A DNA stretch of 64,000 nucleotides from Anodontia alba (lineage: Eukaryota; Mollusca; Bivalvia; Lucinida; Lucinidae), in NCBI GenBank assembly GCA_964016985.1, contig OZ024829.1, positions 74,599,610-74,663,609 of the forward strand, given 5' to 3'. Positions 1 to 10,985 of the stretch are shown piece by piece (the first letter of the stretch is position 1; every line of letters starts with the position of its first letter). The notes under the pieces are model-generated. The model ran no database searches, had not been told where the DNA came from, and saw only the letters and a list, made by a program, of their open reading frames with translations. The translations under genes and the position numbers were made by a program.

Positions 1-616
1 GCAGAAAACCTTGTTAACACTAGTGGTCACATTTTCCTAGCAATCATCATGAATCTTGCTCAACATGTTTGTCTTGATGATTTCTAGGTCAAGTTTGAAA
101 CTAGATCACTTGGGATCAAAAACTAGGTCACTGGGCCAAATCACCAGAAAACCTTGTTAACACTCTAGCAGTCACATTTTTGAAGCAGTCATCATGAATC
201 TTGCTCAAAATGTTTGTCTTGATGAGTTCTAGGTGAAGTCCGAAACTGGGTCACTTGGGATCAAAAACTAGGTCACCAGGCCAAATCAGCAGAAAATTTT
301 GTTAACACTCTAGTGGTCACATTTTTGAAGCAATCATCATGAATCTTGCTCAAAATGTTTGTCTTGATGATTTCTAGGTCAGGTTCAAAACTGGATCACA
401 TGGGGTCAAAAACTAGGTCATCAGGCCAAATCAGCAGAAAACTGTTAACATTCCAGAGGTCACATTTTTTTTAAATAATCTTCATAAATATTGCTCAAAA
501 TGTTTGTCTTGATGATTTCTATGTCTAGTTTAAAACTGGGTCACTTGATATCAGAAACTAGTTCACCTGGCCAAATCAAAGGAAAACCTTGTTGTTGCGC
601 TAGAGGTCGCATTTTT
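1..616 (+). repeat. 145-bp tandem satellite, core of A0
   Basis: About four copies of a 145-bp monomer, recognised by the recurring block AAAACCTTGTTAACACTCTA, followed by GGTCACATTTTTGAAGCA and CTAGGTCAAGTT. Each monomer has four or five AGGTCA/GGGTCA half-sites. The array is cut by A2 and its last partial monomer continues at 4874-4925. Confidence 0.9.
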
Positions 617-700
617 AGCTCGCCTGAACAACATTCACGGAGAGCTATTGTACTACCCCCGGCATTGGCTTTGGCGTCCACAAATGTTAAAGTTTTTGTT

Positions 701-3245
701 AGCTCACCTGAGCAAAAGCTCAGGGTGAGCTATTGTCATCACCCTCTGTCCGTCGTCCGTCGTCAACAATTAGTTTGTTAACACTCTAGAGGTCACAGTT
801 TTGACCCAATCTTGATGAAACTTGGTCAGAATGTTTGCCTCTATGAAATCTAGGTCAAGTTCGATACTGGGTTATTTGGGGCCAAAAACTAGGTCACCAT
901 GTCAAATCAAAGAAAAAACTTGTTAACACTCTAGAGGTCATAGTTTTGACCCAATCTTGATGAAACTTGCTCAGAATGTTTGCCTCCATTAAATCTAGGT
1001 CAAGTTAGAAACTGGGTCACTTGGGGTCAAAAACTAGGTCACTGGGCCAGATCAGCAGAAAACCTTGTTAACACACTAGCAGTCACATTTTTGAAGCAAT
1101 CATCATGAATCTTGCTCAATATGTTTGTCTTGATGATTTCTAGGTCAAGTTCGAAACTGGGTCACTTGGGGTCAAAAACTAGGTCGCCGGGCCAAATCAG
1201 CAGAAAACCTTGTTAACACTCTAGCGGTCACATTTTTGAAGCAATAATCATGAATCTTGCTCAAAATGTTTGTCTTGTTGATTTCTAGGACAAGTTTGAA
1301 ACTGGGTCACTTGGAGTCAAAAACTAGGTCACCAGGCCAAATTCGCAGAAAACCTTAACACTCTAACGGTCACATTTTTCAAGCAATCATCATGAATCTT
1401 GCTCAAAATGTTTGTCTTGATTTCTAGGTCATGTTTGAAACTGGGTCACGTGGGGTCAATAACTAGGTCACCAGGCCAAACCAGCAGAAAACCTTGTTAA
1501 CACTCTAGCGGTCACATTTTTGAAGCAATCATCATGAATCTTGCTCAAAATGTTTGCTTCGATGAGTTCTAGGATATGTTTGAAACTGGGTCACGTGGGA
1601 TCATAAACTAGGTCACCAGGCCAAATCAGCAGAAAACCTTGTTAACACTGTAGCGGTCACATTTTTTAAGCAATCATCATGAATCTTGCTCAAAATGTTT
1701 GTCTTGATGATTTCTAGGTGAAGTCCGAAACTGGAAAACCTGGGGTCAAAATCTAGGTCACCTGGCCAAATCAGCGTAAAGTCTTATCACTCTAGTGGTC
1801 ACATTTTTTCAAGCAATCATCATGAGTCTTGCTCAAAATGTTTGTCTTGATGAGTTCTAGGTCAAGTTCGAAACTGGGTCACTTGGGGTCTAAAACTAGG
1901 TCACCAGGCCAAATGAGCAGAAAACCTTGTTAACACTAGTGGTCACATTTTTGAAGCAGTCATCATGAATCTTGCTCAAAATGTTTGTCTTAATGATTCC
2001 TAGGTCAAGTTCGAAACTGGGTCACCTAGGGTCAAAAACTAGGTCACCTGGGCAAATCAGTGGAAAATTTTACCACTCTAGTGGTCACATTTTTGAAGCA
2101 GTCATCATAAATCTTGCTCAAAATGTTTGTCTTGATGATTTTTAGGTCAAGTTCAAAACTGGGTCACTTGGAGTCAAAAACTAAGGTCACCGAGCCAAAT
2201 CAGCAGAAAACATTGTTAACACTCTAGCGGTCACATTTTTGAAGCAGTCATCATGAATCTTGCTCAAAATGTTTGTCTTGATGATTTTTAGGTCAGGTTC
2301 GAAACTGGGTCACCTGGGGTTAAAAACTAGGTCACCTGGCCAGATCAGCAGAAAACCTTGTTAACACTTTAGTGGTCACATTTTTCAAGCAATCTTCATG
2401 AATCTTGCTCAACATGTTTGTCTTGGTGATTTCTAGGTCAAGTTTGAAACAGGGTCACTTGGGGTCAAAAACTAGGTCACCTGGCCAAATCAGCAGAAAA
2501 CCTTGTTAACACTCTAACGGTCACATTTTTGAAGCAATCATCATGAATCTTGCTCAAAATGTTTGTCTTGATTTCTAGGTCAGATTTGAAACTGGGTCAC
2601 ATGGGGTCAAAAACTAAGTCACCAGGCCAAATCAGCAGAAAACTTTTAACACTCCAGAGGTCACATTTTTTAAATAATCATCATAAATATTGCTCAAAAT
2701 GTTTGTCTTGATGATTTCTAGGTCTAGTTTAAAACTGGGCCACTTGATATCAGAAACTAGTTCACCTGGCCAAATCAAAGGAAAACCTTGTTGATGCTCT
2801 AGAGGTCACATTTTTGAAGTGATCATCATGAATCTTGCTCAAAATGTTTGTCTTGATGATTTCAAGACGATGTATAGTTTTCTGTCCAGTGACTCTCTTA
2901 AGTTTTTCCGTTTAGGTCAGTTTCTCAGTAATTATTGGTCCTACAGAGTGATATTTGGTACTTGTGAAGTGTTTGTGTTTAGGTCAGTTTCTCAGTAACT
3001 ATTGCTCCTACAGCCAGTGATACTTAGTAATTGCATACATCTTAGCATAGCCTCTTGAGTGCAGTCATCCATATTTGACCTTGACCTTTATTTCACAGTC
3101 CATTAGACATGCTACATTGTCTTAATTGTTAATATAATCATTTTGAACTTTGATCATAATGTTTGCCTTGATCAGTTCTAGATCAGGTTCTCAAAGTGCT
3201 ATGTTGCTCAGGTCAGCGTTTCAGGGCCATCATGGCCCTCTTGTT
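701..3245 (+). mobile_element. Element A1, complete, nested in A2
   Basis: The 5' hairpin AGCTCACCTGAGC-aaaa-GCTCAGGGTGAGC at 701-730 is followed by a short GTCCGTCGTCC tract. The core 770-2870 has about fourteen 145-bp monomers. The 3' domain ends GCTCAGGTCAGCG, hairpin GGGCCATCATGGCCC, CTCTTGTT at 3245. The A2 sequence AAAGTTTTTGTT (before) and AAAGTTTTTAAGACC (after) is contiguous in the undisturbed sister monomer at 3882-3911, so the element entered next to a TT without a clear target duplication. Confidence 0.85.
770..2870 (+). repeat. 145-bp tandem satellite, core of A1
   Basis: About fourteen to fifteen diverged copies of the same 145-bp monomer as 1-616. Some copies have small deletions (for example in the TCTTGATTTCTAGG segment near 1410 and 2570). 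The monomers in A0 and A1 are similar enough to be one family, yet here they sit in two separate elements nested one in the other. Confidence 0.9.
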
Positions 3246-4161
3246 AAAGTTTTTAAGACCTCATTATTTCCTAACCTTATCACTGATTTGATTTATCTTT
3301 GATATGATGATACATATTGGTTCAAAATTTTGTGCAGTACCATCCCCACCACTCTAGGTCATGTGGAGGTCAAGGTCACAGACTTAGAATTTTCATGTTA
3401 AAATTTTATGTCAAAGTTTTTAGGATCTCATTACTTCTACACTAAACGATGGATTTTGTTCCTATTTAATATTATTATAGACACTGGTCAAAAGTTTTTA
3501 TCAGCACCATCAGCACTCATGACCGTGACCTTGAGGTCGAGGTCACAGACTTAGAATTTAAATGGTAAAGTTTTCGTGTAAGTTTTTAAGACCTCATTAT
3601 TTCCTAACCTTATCACCGATTTGATTCATCTTTGGTATGATGATACATATTGGTCCAAAATTTTGCGCAGTACCATCCCCACCACCTTAGGTCAAGGCCA
3701 GGGTCACAGACTTAGAATTTTCGTGTTGTAATTTTATGTCAAAGTGGATCTCATTACTACTAAACTAAATGATTGATTTAGTTCCTATTTGGTATTAGGA
3801 AAGATACTGGTCAAAAGTTTTCATCAGCACCATCAGCGCTCATGACCGTGACCTTGAAGTCTAGGTCACGGAATTTAAATGTTAAAGTTTTTGTTAAAGT
3901 TTTTAAGACCTCATTAAATCCTAACCTTATCACAGATTTGATTCATCTTTGGTATGATGATACATATTGGTCCAAAATTTTGTGCAGTACCATCCCCACC
4001 ACCCTAGGTCATGTCAAGGTCAAGGTCACAGACTTAGATTTTGATGTTAAAATTTTACGTCGAAGTTTTTTAGGATCTCATTACTTCTAAACTACACGAT
4101 GGATTTAGTTCCTATTTGGTATCAAGACAGATACTGCTCAGAAGTTTTATCAGCACTGCCA

Positions 4162-4450
4162 TTGGGGGTGGTCGGGTGGTGCAAAGGTGCTGTGTATCTT
4201 ACATCACTGGGGCATCCAACTGATATTGGCTTACAGTTGGGCAAGGCCTGCTATCCTTGTAGTGGGTAAGGGTAGAGGGGGAATGTTTTTATTTCTTCTG
4301 TTTCTTCACTTTCATTCCTGTTCCTCTTTCTTCCCTGTCCCTCTCTTTCATCTCCTCTACTCTCTCTTCTATCTCTTTTCTCCCTTTCTCTGGGAGACGA
4401 CACAAAATGACCCTCAAGAGTTGACGTGTCGTTAAACCCCAACACAATCA
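4162..4450 (+). mobile_element. SINE-like retroposon (type a), copy 1
   Basis: A 289-bp insertion flanked by a perfect 13-bp target duplication ATCAGCACTGCCA at 4149-4161 and 4451-4463. It has a GGGTGG-rich head, a pyrimidine-rich middle (about 4287-4390) and a tail CGTTAAACCCCAACACAATCA. Related copies lie at 20289-20581 and 28327-28531. The head lacks a recognisable pol III B box, so a tRNA origin is not shown. The TSD shows target-primed retroposition by some LINE. Confidence 0.85.
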
Positions 4451-4720
4451 ATCAGCACTGCCACCATCAGCATTAATGACCATTACTTCTACACTAAATG
4501 ATGGATTTTGTTCCTATTTGGTATTATGATAGACACTGGTCAAAAGTTTTTATCAGCACCATCAGCACTCATGACCGTGACCTTGGGGTCGAGGTCACAG
4601 CCTTAGAATTTTAAAAATGTTAAAGTTTTCGTTTTTAAGACCTCATTATTTCCTAACCTTATCACTGACTTGATTTGATGAGAATTTTGCACAGTGCAGT
4701 CACCCTCCCCCCACACCCCT

Positions 4721-4721
<1 letters not shown>

Positions 4722-4785
<64 letters not shown>
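4722..4785. repeat. (CA)n microsatellite, about 32 repeats
   Basis: An uninterrupted AC dinucleotide run at the 3' edge of the A2 core. Open frames through it encode only TH or CV dipeptide repeats and are not genes. Confidence 0.98.
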
Positions 4786-4788
<3 letters not shown>

Positions 4789-5303
4789 CATGTCAAAATC
4801 AAGGTCACATAATTTTCCAGAAACAAAATGTGCAATATCGGGCGAGCTATCCTGTCTGGCGACAGGTCTTGTTGAAGTGATCATCATGAATCCTGCCCAA
4901 AATATTTGTCTTGATGATTTCAAGGTGATGTATATTTTTCTATCCAGTGACTTTCTTAAGTTTTTCCATTTAGGTCAGTCTGTCAGTAATTATTGGTCCT
5001 ACAGATTGATATTTGGTACTTGTGAAGTGTTTGTGTTTATGTCAGTTTCCCAGTAACTATTGCTCCTACAGCCAGTGATACTTAGTACATGCATACATCT
5101 TAGCATGACACCTTGAGTGCAGTCATCCGTATTTGACCTTGACCTACATTTCACAGTCCATTAGACATGCTACATTGTCTTACTTGTTAATATAATCATT
5201 TTGAATTTTGATCAGAATGTTTGCCTTGATCAGTTCTAGATAAGGTTCTCAAAGTGCTATGATGCTCAGGTGAGCGTTACAGGGCCATCATGGCCCTCTT
5301 GTT

Positions 5304-7125
5304 TAAATTATGACTGAATCTAATTATTGGTGGACCACTTCCTTCTAGACTAATACATGTACCTTCCCATACCAAATTAGGTACAAAAGAGGTACATAAA
5401 TATGTACTTTTATGATAAGAACAAAATAGTACTTATTAAGTGCCTACAGGATTTAGGCACACAATAGGTATACTTATTTTGTACCTGACTGAGAACTTAG
5501 AAATTTTTATTGTGCCTTTTTTGTGCTTATTCAGACTTAGACAGTTTTCATTGTGCCTATCATGTAGTACAGTACCCATAAAAACTTAGAATTTTTCCAT
5601 TGTGCTTATTGTATACCTAATTTGGACTTTGTCATTTTTTGATGTACCTTTTATGTAGATTTATGAACTTAGATTTTTGCAGTGTATCTATTAAAAAACA
5701 ACAACAACAACAACAAACAGGATTTTGCATAATAATACCCTTGATTTCTTTTTTTTTTTGTTGTTTTTGTTTCATTTTCTAACTTTTCTAAATTAATGTT
5801 TTTTAGAGTAAACTATCAAACATAAACTTTTAGATTTTTATTGTAATTAATTATTATGACATGTTATAATGTTATTAAGTATGAAGCTACACAAAGAATG
5901 ATTTATTTTGTCTTATCTTGGTGACATAACCAATGTACCAATAATGTGCCTATGAACCACTTGAAGGATTATTATGATTTTATAATGTCCCTTCTAAATC
6001 AGTAAAACATTTTTCTGAGGAAAATCAGATTTATGGCCACATACTTGGACCGAAAACATCTGGATTGGTGCTGAAATGCGCATTTTTAGAGACAGAGATA
6101 GAGCAGTAAACATGTAGAATATGTGAAGGATTTAACTTAATATAATATGTAAGGTCATGTATTAAGGTAAGGAGAATTTATTTTTACTACAGTTAAAGAA
6201 GCATGCATATACAAGTTTGTACAGGTGCTTCTACTTTCATTGCATTTTTCACTCTGTGACATCTGTTCAAGTGTATATTTCATTTTCCATGGATCTGTGA
6301 CTGAAAATTTCAGCAGTCAGACTGTCTGTTAATAGAAATTGTAAGTAAAAATGCAGCATTATATTTAGTCCAAAAAAAGGTAAGAGAAGTCCAGGGAGTG
6401 CCATAGTCACAAGCCGCAGCCCTTCCCAGACACCAAGAAGAAGAGGAAACAGACAAAACCAAAGAAGTGCAAATTGAACAAATGTACAAAAAGCCCTAAG
6501 ATTAGCTCTCTCTTCCCCAAGCGAGGTTATCGCAATGTTAAAAGGACTGAAAAACACAGAACAAAATAACACAAGGCAAGATGTAAAACAAATTGCCTCA
6601 TAGAATAAACCACAAAACAACAAAGAGTAAGACTAACACCTGGACCACTGCCTTAGAACAGTCAGTAGAATAAATCCATAATTCATGTTTTATTTTTTAA
6701 TTATAACAGATAATTCAGTTTTGGATATTCAGAACATGCAGTACAATTAAAATTTGGTGCAGTTAAAGTTTGGTTGAATGAGAAAGATTTAGTGTATTAT
6801 AGCCAGTGTGTGTATTATAGGCACTTGCATTTAAGTCAAAATAGCTGACTGAATTCATTGAAACTGTAAGAATAATAAAGCAGGATATTCTACCATTAGT
6901 CTTCTTTAATAATGTACTATGTCATCAATGTCTTTTACAAGTAGTGAGTTTATTTTTACAAATAAGAAAATAACAAAACAAACTTACTTTGCTTTCAAAA
7001 TATATCCTGACTGCCACAGTGTTCGGAATCCTAATTTCAAATTTTATAGAGTATTGATACATTTAGTGCAATTTGTGTAAAGGAGTCAAAATAATGTTAC
7101 ATTTGAGTATCATAACACTTTTTTT
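5304..7125. other. AT-rich non-repetitive stretch without a supported gene
   Basis: No tandem-core element, retroelement or RNA gene seen. At 5490-5690 a block resembling GAACTTAGAATTTTTATTGTGCCT recurs about five times in degraded form. A short (CAA)n run lies at 5699-5716. The only open frame of note is the hydrophobic minus-strand ORF at 6267-6623. This and parts of 11904-12060 are the best candidates for old host sequence. Confidence 0.5.
6267..6623 (-). CDS. Hydrophobic ORF or possible exon, unrecognised
   Basis: A 118-residue open frame with three hydrophobic stretches of membrane-span length (about residues 1-28, 48-68 and 75-97), separated by a short polar loop containing SLGEERANLR. 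I do not recognise the family. A plausible 3' splice acceptor (TTTTTCAG) precedes the in-frame segment near 6549 on the minus strand, so it could be an exon of a membrane protein gene extending outside. No clear donor was found. The frame is slightly richer in G/C than its AT-rich surroundings. It may be chance. Confidence 0.2.
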   Translation of the reverse strand: MLFCGLFYEAICFTSCLVLFCSVFFSPFNIAITSLGEERANLRAFCTFVQFALLWFCLFPLLLGVWEGLRLVTMALPGLLLPFFGLNIMLHFYLQFLLTDSLTAEIFSHRSMENEIYT

Positions 7126-7257
7126 ATACCCCCGACATACGAAGTATGTGGGGCTATATAGTTTTCGCTTTTCCGATCATCCGTTCGTACGTACGTTCGT
7201 TCGTTCGTTCCTTCGTATGTTCGTTTGTTCGTTTGTTTGTTCGTCTTTCCGTCACAG

Positions 7258-8671
7258 GGGCAAAGTTTTTGCGTTAAAGTTTATAAGACCTCATATTTTG
7301 AAGACCCTTTGATGGATTTCATTCATATTTGGCATGATGGTAGATATAGGTCTAAAGTTTTTATCAGCACCATCCCCACCCTGGGGGTGACCTTGGGGTC
7401 AAGGTCACGGACTTAGAATTTTCGTAAAAAAGTCAAAGTTTTTTGTGTTTAAGTTTATATAGCTATATCATCAAGACCCTTGAGGAATTTCTTTTATATT
7501 TGACATGTTGCTAGATATCGGCCTAGAGTCTTACTCCGCATGATCCCCACCCAGGGTGTGACCGATGTCAAGGTCACGAACTTAGAATTTTCATATAAAA
7601 GTAAAAATTTTTGCGTTTAAGTTTATATAGCCATATCATCAAGACCTTTTGTTAAATTTCATTATCCCCTAATTGAAAGGTCGAGCGGATATAGCTATCA
7701 GCAAGGAATCTGTTTGTCTGTCCATCCATCAGTTGAAGCATTATTCGTTCATACTTTATTTTTGTCTTAGGGTCAAAGTTTTTACTTTAAAGTTTATAAG
7801 ACCTCATATTTTGAAGACACTTTGATAGATTTCATTCATATTTGGCATGATGTTAGATATAGGTCTAAAGTTTTTATGAGCACCATCCCCTTCCCGGGGG
7901 TGACCTTTGGGTCAAGGTCAGAGAATTTTCATAAAAAAGTCAAAATTTTTGTGTTTAAGTTTATATAGCTATATGATAAAGACCCTTGAGGAATTTTATT
8001 TATATTTGACCTGTTGCTAGATATCGGCCTAGAGTCTTACTCCGCATGATCCCCACCCCAGGTGTGACTGAGGTCAAGGTCACAAACTTAGAATTTTCAT
8101 ATAAAAGTAAAAATTTTTGCATTTAACTTTATATAGCCATATCATCAAGACCTTTTGTTAAATTTCATTATCCCCTAACTGAAAGGTTGAGTGGATATAG
8201 CTATCAGCAAGGAATCTGTTTGTCTATCCGTCCATCCGTTGAAGCATTATTCGTTCATACTTTATTTTTGTCTTAGGGTCAAAATTTTTACGTTAAAGTT
8301 TATAAGACCTTATATTATGAAGACCCTTTGATGTATTTCATTCATATTTGGCCTGATGGTAGATATAGGGCTTAAGTTTTTATCAGCACCAACCCTATCC
8401 GGGGGGATAACCTTGGGGTCAAGGTCACAGACTTAGAATTTTCATAAGTCAAAATTTTTGTGTTTATGTTTATATAGCTATACCATCAAGACCCTTTGAG
8501 GAATTTCATTTATATTTTACATGTCGGTAGATATAGGTCTAGAGTTTTACTCAGCATCATCCCCATCCTGGGGTATGGCCTTGAGGTCAAGGTCACAGAC
8601 TTAGAAATTTCATATAAAAGTAAAAAAAAATTGCATCTAAGTTTATATAGCTATATCATCAAGACCTTTTT
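7258..8671 (+). repeat. About 513-bp higher-order repeat, core of B1
   Basis: CAAAGTTTTT.. TAAAGTTTATAAGACC recurs at about 7261, 7776 and 8286, giving a 510-515 bp unit. Each unit is built from about 170-bp submonomers that share GTGACCTTGGGGTCAAGGTC followed by ACTTAGAATTTTC, plus a segment CGGATATAGCTATCAGCAAGG. The array resumes after A3 at 10986. Confidence 0.75.
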
Positions 8672-10985
8672 AGCTCACCTGAGCTCTGCTCAGGATGAGC
8701 TATTGTGATCACTTTTCGTCCGTCGTCCGTCCGTTCGTCCGTGCGTCCGTCTGTTAACATTTTCAAACGACTTCTCCTCTGAAACCGCTGAGCCAATTTT
8801 GCTCAAATTTCATATGGAGCCTCCTTAGGGTGGGGGAACGAAAAATTGCTAAAATGGTCGCAGTCTGTTGACCAAGATGGCCGCCACGCCCATATATGGT
8901 AAAAACCTTTAAAAATCTTCTCCTCCAGAACCAAGAATGCCTTGGGGCTGAACCTTTGCAGGAATCATCGGGGACGGAAAGTCTACCAAAATTGCTAAAA
9001 GAATTTTCGTACGTTGAAGTTTGACCTTTTTACAGCAAGGTCAAGTTTGCTTCCCTATGCATTTGTATGGGAAAAACCTTCAAAAATCTTCTTCTCCAAA
9101 ACCGAGCATGCCTTATGGCTGAATCTTTGCATATATCTTTGGGAACAGGAGAGCTACCAAAATTGCTAAAATAATGGTCGTACATTGACATTTGACCTTT
9201 TTACGGTAAGGTCAATTTTGCTTCCTTATGCATTTGTATGGGAAAAATGTTCAGAATTTCAAACAACTTCTCCTCTGGAGCCTCTGGGCCAATTTTGCTC
9301 AAATTTCATATGGAGCCTCCTTAGGGTGAGGGAACGAAAAATTGCTAAAATGGTCGCGGTCCATTGACCAAGATGGCCGCCACGCCCATATATGGTAAAA
9401 ACCTTTAAAAATCTTCTCCTTCAGAACCGAGAATGCCTTGAGGCTGAACCTTTGCAGGAATTATCGAGGATGGGAGGTCTACCAACATTGCTAAAAGAAT
9501 TGTCGTACATTGACGTTTGACCTTTTTACGGCAAGGTCAAGTTTGCTTCCCTGTGCATTTGTAAGGGAAAAACCTTTAAAAACCTTCTTCTCCAAAACCG
9601 AGCATGCCTTATGGCTGAATCTTTGCATATATTTTCGGAAACAGGAGGGCTACCAAAATTGCTAAAATAATGGTCGTACATTGACATTTGACCTTTTTGC
9701 GTTAAGGTCAGTTTTGCTTCCTTATGCATTTGTATGGGAAATATGTTCAGAATTTCAAACAACTTCTCCTCTGGAGCCTCTGGGCCTATTTTGCTCAAAT
9801 TTCATATGGAGCCTCCTTAGGTAGGGGGAACAAAAGATTGCTAAAATGGTCATGGTTCGTTGACCAAGATGGGCGCCATGCCCATATATGGTAAAAACCT
9901 TTATAAATCTTCTTCTCTAGAAGTGAGGATGCTTTGGGGCTAAATGTTTGCATAAATCATCAGGGACAGGGGGTCTACCAAAGTTGCTAAAATAATGGTC
10001 ATACATTGACATTTGACCTTTTTACGGCAAAGTCAGGTTGCTTCCTTATGCATTTGCATGGGAAAAAACATTTAAAAATCTTATTCTCCAAAACCGAGGA
10101 TGGCTTGTGGCTGAATCGTTGCATATATCATCTGGAACGGGCAGTCTACCAAAGTTGCTAAAATAATTGTCATACATTGACATTTAACCTTTTTACGGCG
10201 AGGTCAAGTTTGCTTCTGTATGCATTTGTATGGGCCCCATACATTTGTTTGGACAAAATGTTGATAATTTCAAATGGCTTTTCCTCTGAAGCTTCTGGGC
10301 CAGTGTTGCTCAAATTTCATGCGGAGCCTCCGTGGGCAGGAGAATGAAAGATTGCTAAAATGGGTATGGTCCATTGATCAAAATGGCTGCCATGCCCATA
10401 TATGGTAAAAACCTTTAAAAATCTTCTTCTCCATAACCAAATAAGCCCTGGGTCCTAATCTTTGCACAAATTACGGGGGACAGGAGATCTACCAAAATTG
10501 CTCAAATGATGGTTCTATGTTGACATTTGACCTTTTTGCCTCCAAGGTCAAATTTGCTTCCCTATTTGTGTGGGCCATATACATTTATATTGAATGTATC
10601 GAAGTGACTTGTAGATCAACAGTAGTTAAAATTGTTCTGATTGGAAATCTAAGATGGCCATCATCTGGTTTATATTTATAATATTTCCCTGCCACTGTGC
10701 TGTTTACATGTATAAAATCACGATTCTTCAGAAACCACTTAGCCAATTTCCACCAAATTTCACATTGATCCTTCTGTTGAAATGTGATTGATAGTTTATT
10801 CAAATGATCATGCTCCATTGACTGTCAGGCCCCATATATTCTTCTTCAAAACTAAGAACTGTTCAAATGATGATATTTTCATTAGTTGCGATGATAGGAT
10901 TGGAAAAATGTTGCATAACATCTGCATGTCTGCAGTTGCTATGTCACTCAGGTGAGCGAATCGTGGCCCGTGGGCCTCTTGTTTT
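8672..10985 (+). mobile_element. Element A3, complete, nested in B1
   Basis: Starts with hairpin AGCTCACCTGAGC-tct-GCTCAGGATGAGC, then the palindrome GTGATCAC and (CGTC)n at 8700-8755. Ends CTCAGGTGAGCGA, a GGCCCGTGGGCC hairpin and CTCTTGTTTT. The B1 host reads ATCATCAAGACCTTTT to the left and GAATTTCTTTATCC to the right. The undisturbed sister monomer at 7635-7668 carries AAGACCTTTTGTTAAATTTC without the insert, so entry was into the T run with no target duplication beyond Ts. Its 3' domain (10560-10985) matches A7 (60400-60702). Confidence 0.85.
8760..10560 (+). repeat. About 495-bp higher-order repeat, core of A3
   Basis: Three distinct submonomers of about 165 bp alternate: one with AACTTCTCCTCTG..GAGCCTCC, one with CAAGATGGCCGCCACGCCC, and one with TTTGACCTTTTTACGGCAAGG. 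The trio restarts at about 8763, 9253, 9755 and 10266. All submonomers retain CCTTTAAAAATCTTCT or a close variant. The same trio forms the core of A6 (33690-36050). Confidence 0.8.

Larger units (their letters stand above)
3246..4787 (+). repeat. About 320-bp tandem repeat, core of A2
   Basis: Units restart at about 3247, 3583 and 3898 with AAGTTTTTAAGACCTCATTA. Each unit has two related halves carrying TGACCTTGAGGTC-like blocks followed by ACAGACTTAGAATTTT. The same ACAGACTTAGAATTTT block occurs in the core of family B (7126-11903), so these cores share ancestry. The array is broken by the SINE at 4162-4450 and ends in a CA tract. Confidence 0.8.
617..4873 (+). mobile_element. Element A2, nested in A0 and itself carrying A1
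   Basis: The 5' end AGCTCGCC at 617 is matched by the inverted GGGCGAGCT near 4839-4847, followed by the hairpin CCTGTC-TGGC-GACAGG and TCTTGTT ending at 4873. The 5' part is 617-700 and the core (3246-4787) has paired monomers of about 315-335 bp. Insertion is precise: the A0 monomer reads GGTCGCATTTTT before it and GAAGTGATCATC after it. Element-free monomers (for example near 2803-2825) read straight across. A1, a SINE and a CA tract lie inside. Its own sequence is only about 1.4 kb. Confidence 0.75.
1..5303 (+). mobile_element. Element A0: outer tandem-core element, 3' part only
   Basis: Non-coding element whose 5' end lies left of the window. Its core is a 145-bp tandem repeat (1-616) that stops inside a monomer at position 616 and resumes in register at 4874. 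The 3' domain (about 4925-5303) closes with GCTCAGGTGAGCG, the hairpin GGGCCATCATGGCCC and CTCTTGTT. The 3' domain closely matches that of A1 at 2870-3245, so both belong to one subfamily. The 4.26 kb between is element A2. No ORF of significance. Confidence 0.75.

Noticed and set aside
1..2870. CRISPR-like regular repeats
   Set aside because: Whole 145-bp units repeat with no unique spacers, and the context is eukaryotic; they are satellite monomers inside a transposon.
701..3245. Family A as a classical TIR cut-and-paste transposon
   Set aside because: The inverted arms are short and subterminal at the 3' side, an extra hairpin and CTTGTT follow, and empty sites show no target duplication.
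4603..5056. ORFs on both strands over the CA tract
   Set aside because: Their core is a dinucleotide repeat (TH or CV peptides) and they cross element boundaries.
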